Below, in pieces: positions 4,748 to 6,208 of a stretch of 6,208 bases of DNA (the stretch's first letter is position 1; each line of letters starts with the position of its first letter). Source of the stretch: an uncultured Clostridia bacterium. Its GTDB lineage: Bacteria > Bacillota > Clostridia > Christensenellales > CAG-917. The stretch covers positions 1 to 6,208 of the forward strand of contig CANQCC010000086.1 in assembly GCA_947589635.1 (NCBI GenBank), written 5' to 3'. The position numbers were made by a program, and so were the translations under genes. Below the pieces are notes generated by a model. The model made no database searches. It was given only the letters and a program-made list of their open reading frames with translations, and had not been told where the DNA came from.

Positions 4748-5830
4748 TTATCCCGCGCGGAACCTTGCCGTTATGCCCGAGGCGAACGCGTAGCCCAGCA
4801 GGCTGTCGCTGAATGCCCCCGCAAGAGACATCGCGCCAAGCATATCCGCCCTTGTGACCTCGCTTTTCAGCCAATAGCCTGCGTCGGGATACAGCCGCCG
4901 CCAGAACCGTTGACAGGAGCGCTGTTTTTGCCCCTCGAGCCGCTCGAGCAGATCCATGCGGTACTCACTTAAAATATAGCTTATTCTAAAATAAGCGTTT
5001 GCGTCAAAAAAGTCAACTTTTTTTGCGGGGATATCCTCTTTTATGCCAAGATATGACAACACGTCAAGCGCGTCGTCAAGACAGGCGGGCGGCATGCAGT
5101 CTATGGAAGGCGCGCCGAGAAAGGCGCCGTAGAACGTCGAGATAAGGCAGCTTGACAAAAATTTGTACTCTCCGATAAGCCTTGCCTTCCTGCCCGATTT
5201 CGCCGCGATCGCCTTAAGCAACCTCGCCATAAGCTCCGCGCTGTCCATGCCGCGCTTGAGTGAGGATATCTCAAGCAACTTCAGCGCAAGCTGCACGGCG
5301 TCGTCCGCGCCTTCATACTCCGCCTCCTCACCCGAGTCTATGGCAAGCACTCGCTTTGAAAAGAAGCGCTCAAAGGACGCAAGCCGTTGAGAAAACAATA
5401 TGCCGTATCCTGCCGCCAAATGTCGAAACGGGCAGTTTAACAACACGTTTTTGTCGATAAACACGTTGTTCGGAGGATAATCGCACATGACGTCGTCTGT
5501 GGACGGAGCCGCAAAATACAGCGACCAACCTATCCCCATCTGCCTTGCAAGCCGCTTGCACGCCTCCGCGGCAGGGGCAGTCCCCACACCCACGATGTGA
5601 CGGATATGTTCAGGCACGCGCGCCTCCCCGCCGGATATATCCTCTTCGGAGGCCCTGAAAATCCGATACACCCTCTTAAGTTGCGCGCAAACTTCTTCCG
5701 CCTCGGACGAGAATTCCTCTTCATGCAGCACGCACACCGCACCTTGCTCTATCTCGTCAAAAAGCGCGTGCACTACGCCTACGTCCTCGCCGATATGCAC
5801 GGCGGTTTTGCCAATTGAGATCTCGCTCAT
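4748..5830 (-). CDS. Divergent AraM-like (glycerol-1-phosphate dehydrogenase fold) protein, probably a pseudoenzyme
   Basis: The 360-residue product resembles the iron-containing alcohol dehydrogenase / AraM superfamily by eye. Residues 80-160 follow AraM in order: GVGTAPA (81-87) for the NAD-binding glycine loop, APSTDD (108-113), FIDKNVLLNCP (124-134), and AAGYGILF (139-146). Key chemistry is gone. The metal-binding aspartate of the AAGxGD motif is I144 here, the C-terminal histidine ligands are absent, and no histidine at all occurs after H137. The loop between the PST motif and FID is also about 20 residues shorter. ATG 5830 follows AAGGAG (5843-5838), 7 bases upstream. It is the first gene of an operon with the HAD phosphatase. 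The reading frame is intact and codon use is normal, so this is a maintained protein rather than a pseudogene. Its role is unknown; a binding or regulatory function is inference only. Confidence 0.78.
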   Translation of the reverse strand: MSEISIGKTAVHIGEDVGVVHALFDEIEQGAVCVLHEEEFSSEAEEVCAQLKRVYRIFRASEEDISGGEARVPEHIRHIVGVGTAPAAEACKRLARQMGIGWSLYFAAPSTDDVMCDYPPNNVFIDKNVLLNCPFRHLAAGYGILFSQRLASFERFFSKRVLAIDSGEEAEYEGADDAVQLALKLLEISSLKRGMDSAELMARLLKAIAAKSGRKARLIGEYKFLSSCLISTFYGAFLGAPSIDCMPPACLDDALDVLSYLGIKEDIPAKKVDFFDANAYFRISYILSEYRMDLLERLEGQKQRSCQRFWRRLYPDAGYWLKSEVTRADMLGAMSLAGAFSDSLLGYAFASGITARFRAG

Positions 5831-5864
5831 AATCGCTCTCCTTTTGCCCGGATATTTTGTATAT

Positions 5865-5981
5865 TTATTTATTATTAAAATAAATCCTTATATCCGCGTC
5901 TTGAAATATACATCTTTTGCGCGCGCATATGCGGGCGGCTTTTGCCGCCATCCGTCTTTTTATGTCATATTGCCTCGCCAT
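5865..5981 (-). CDS. Doubtful small ORF, 38 residues, upstream of the AraM-like gene
   Basis: ATG 5981-5979 to TAA 5867-5865 gives a 38-residue, strongly basic peptide (MARQYDIKRRMAAKAAR...). AGGCGG, one base off consensus, lies 8 bases upstream. The ORF ends 34 bases before the AraM-like start and uses ATA, GCG and GAC codons as the neighbouring genes do. The hairpin at 5934-5949 falls inside it. It matches no family I recognise. It could be a leader peptide, a real small protein, or chance; chance is most likely. Confidence 0.15.
   Translation of the reverse strand: MARQYDIKRRMAAKAARICARKRCIFQDADIRIYFNNK
5934..5949. other. Stable hairpin upstream of the AraM-like gene
   Basis: GGCGGC (5934-5939) and GCCGCC (5944-5949) form a perfect 6-base GC stem with a TTTT loop. 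On the plus strand a T run (5957-5961) begins 7 bases later, an imperfect terminator spacing. On the minus strand it would sit in the 5' leader of the AraM-like/HAD operon. Confidence 0.4.
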
Positions 5982-6067
5982 GTCATGCGCCGCCTTATTA
6001 CTTGCGCCAAAGTCGCGCGGCAAATATTCTTGTCTTTCATAATTTGTCGATATAAAATTGTAAAACT

Positions 6068-6096
6068 TTGTCCAATTTATAAAAATATTGTAAAAT
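6068..6096 (+). promoter_or_regulatory. Candidate sigma-A promoter pointing off the right edge
   Basis: TTGTCC (6068-6073) and TAAAAT (6091-6096) are spaced by exactly 17 bases in an AT-rich stretch. Expected start is near 6103. It would drive a plus-strand gene whose body lies beyond the window. AT-rich sequence gives such matches by chance fairly often. Confidence 0.35.
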
Positions 6097-6162
6097 AACC
6101 TCTCGCTTTCAATATGCTAAATCTCTTCCCGTGCCACATCTTGTGTTTGGATTTGAGGGGAT

Positions 6163-6208
6163 ATGCCATATCTTGAGGCGGAAAATTTTCTTGTATTTTT
6201 CGTTTGTT
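6163..6208 (+). CDS. Possible start of a plus-strand gene, cut by the right edge
   Basis: ATG 6163 follows GAGGGG (6155-6160) and the frame stays open for the remaining 15 codons (MPYLEAENFLVFF...). It lies about 60 bases after a candidate promoter start. Too short to identify, and all three minus-strand frames are also open here for a while, so the coding strand of the right edge is not settled. Confidence 0.2.
   Translation, partial: MPYLEAENFLVFFVC

Larger units (their letters stand above)
5831..6208. other. AT-rich upstream region of the AraM-like/HAD operon
   Basis: No gene is firmly supported in these 378 bases. Bases 5920-6025 are GC-rich and include a 10-base palindrome CGCATATGCG (5924-5933) followed at once by a hairpin (5934-5949). 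Bases 6040-6100 are very AT-rich and contain a plus-strand promoter-like pair. A doubtful small minus-strand ORF (5865-5981) and the possible start of a plus-strand gene (6163 onward) are listed separately. I could not find a convincing promoter for the minus-strand operon. Confidence 0.5.

Noticed and set aside
4740..4874. N-terminal extension of the HAD phosphatase by 45 codons
   Set aside because: It would overlap the AraM-like gene by 127 bases; the HAD nucleophile motif is expected close to the N-terminus and ATG 4739 has a well-placed ribosome binding site.
5808..6098. Plus-strand ORF of 96 codons with a hydrophobic N-terminus
   Set aside because: It begins with TTG inside the AraM-like gene, lacks a ribosome binding site, and the hydrophobic look comes from AT-rich sequence.
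6075..6208. Possible C-terminal end of a minus-strand gene entering from the right edge
   Set aside because: All three minus-strand frames are open for 29 to 43 codons with no recognisable protein motif, so none can be preferred.
1..6208. CRISPR arrays, tRNA or rRNA genes, insertion sequences, phage or toxin-antitoxin genes
   Set aside because: Both strands were scanned by eye; no spaced repeats, cloverleaf, transposase motifs or terminal inverted repeats were found.

Overview
The window looks like chromosome from an uncultured or little-studied member of the Bacillota, most likely Clostridia. The clues are a SpoVG, a MurC with the E-A-C-E-Y form of its catalytic-domain motif, a SpoIIQ-like membrane M23 protein, strong AGGAGG-type ribosome binding sites in front of several genes, sigma-A type promoters, and hairpin-plus-T terminators. 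Coding parts are fairly GC-rich and intergenic parts are AT-rich. I see no mobile element, CRISPR array, tRNA or rRNA.

Layout from left to right: (1) bases 1-620, minus strand: the N-terminal 206 codons of murC (peptidoglycan precursor synthesis), running off the left edge. (2) Bases 814-1083, plus strand: spoVG, divergent from murC, with a clear promoter, an excellent ribosome binding site and a terminator about 150 bases downstream. (3) Bases 1441-2973, minus strand: a stand-alone AMP-forming acyl-CoA synthetase with a strong promoter placed so that transcription should begin at or next to the start codon. (4) Bases 3132-3803, plus strand: a membrane-anchored M23/LytM-fold protein resembling clostridial SpoIIQ, with a possible forespore-type promoter. 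(5) A bidirectional terminator at 3866-3896. (6) Bases 3954-5830, minus strand: a two-gene operon of an AraM-like (glycerol-1-phosphate dehydrogenase fold) protein followed by a NagD/AraL-type HAD phosphatase. (7) Bases 5831-6208: AT-rich upstream region with a hairpin, a doubtful small ORF and a plus-strand promoter pointing off the right edge.

Three themes link the genes. MurC, SpoVG and the SpoIIQ-like protein concern the cell envelope and sporulation. The AraM-like/HAD pair recalls B. subtilis araL-araM, but the AraM-like member has lost every recognisable metal ligand and is probably not an active dehydrogenase. Two genes (the acyl-CoA synthetase strongly, murC weakly) lack a Shine-Dalgarno sequence and have a -10-like box about 6 bases before the start codon, which suggests leaderless mRNAs. 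No wholly new system is visible. The most unusual items are the AraM-like pseudoenzyme in its operon, the leaderless architecture, and an insertion of about 40 residues in MurC.
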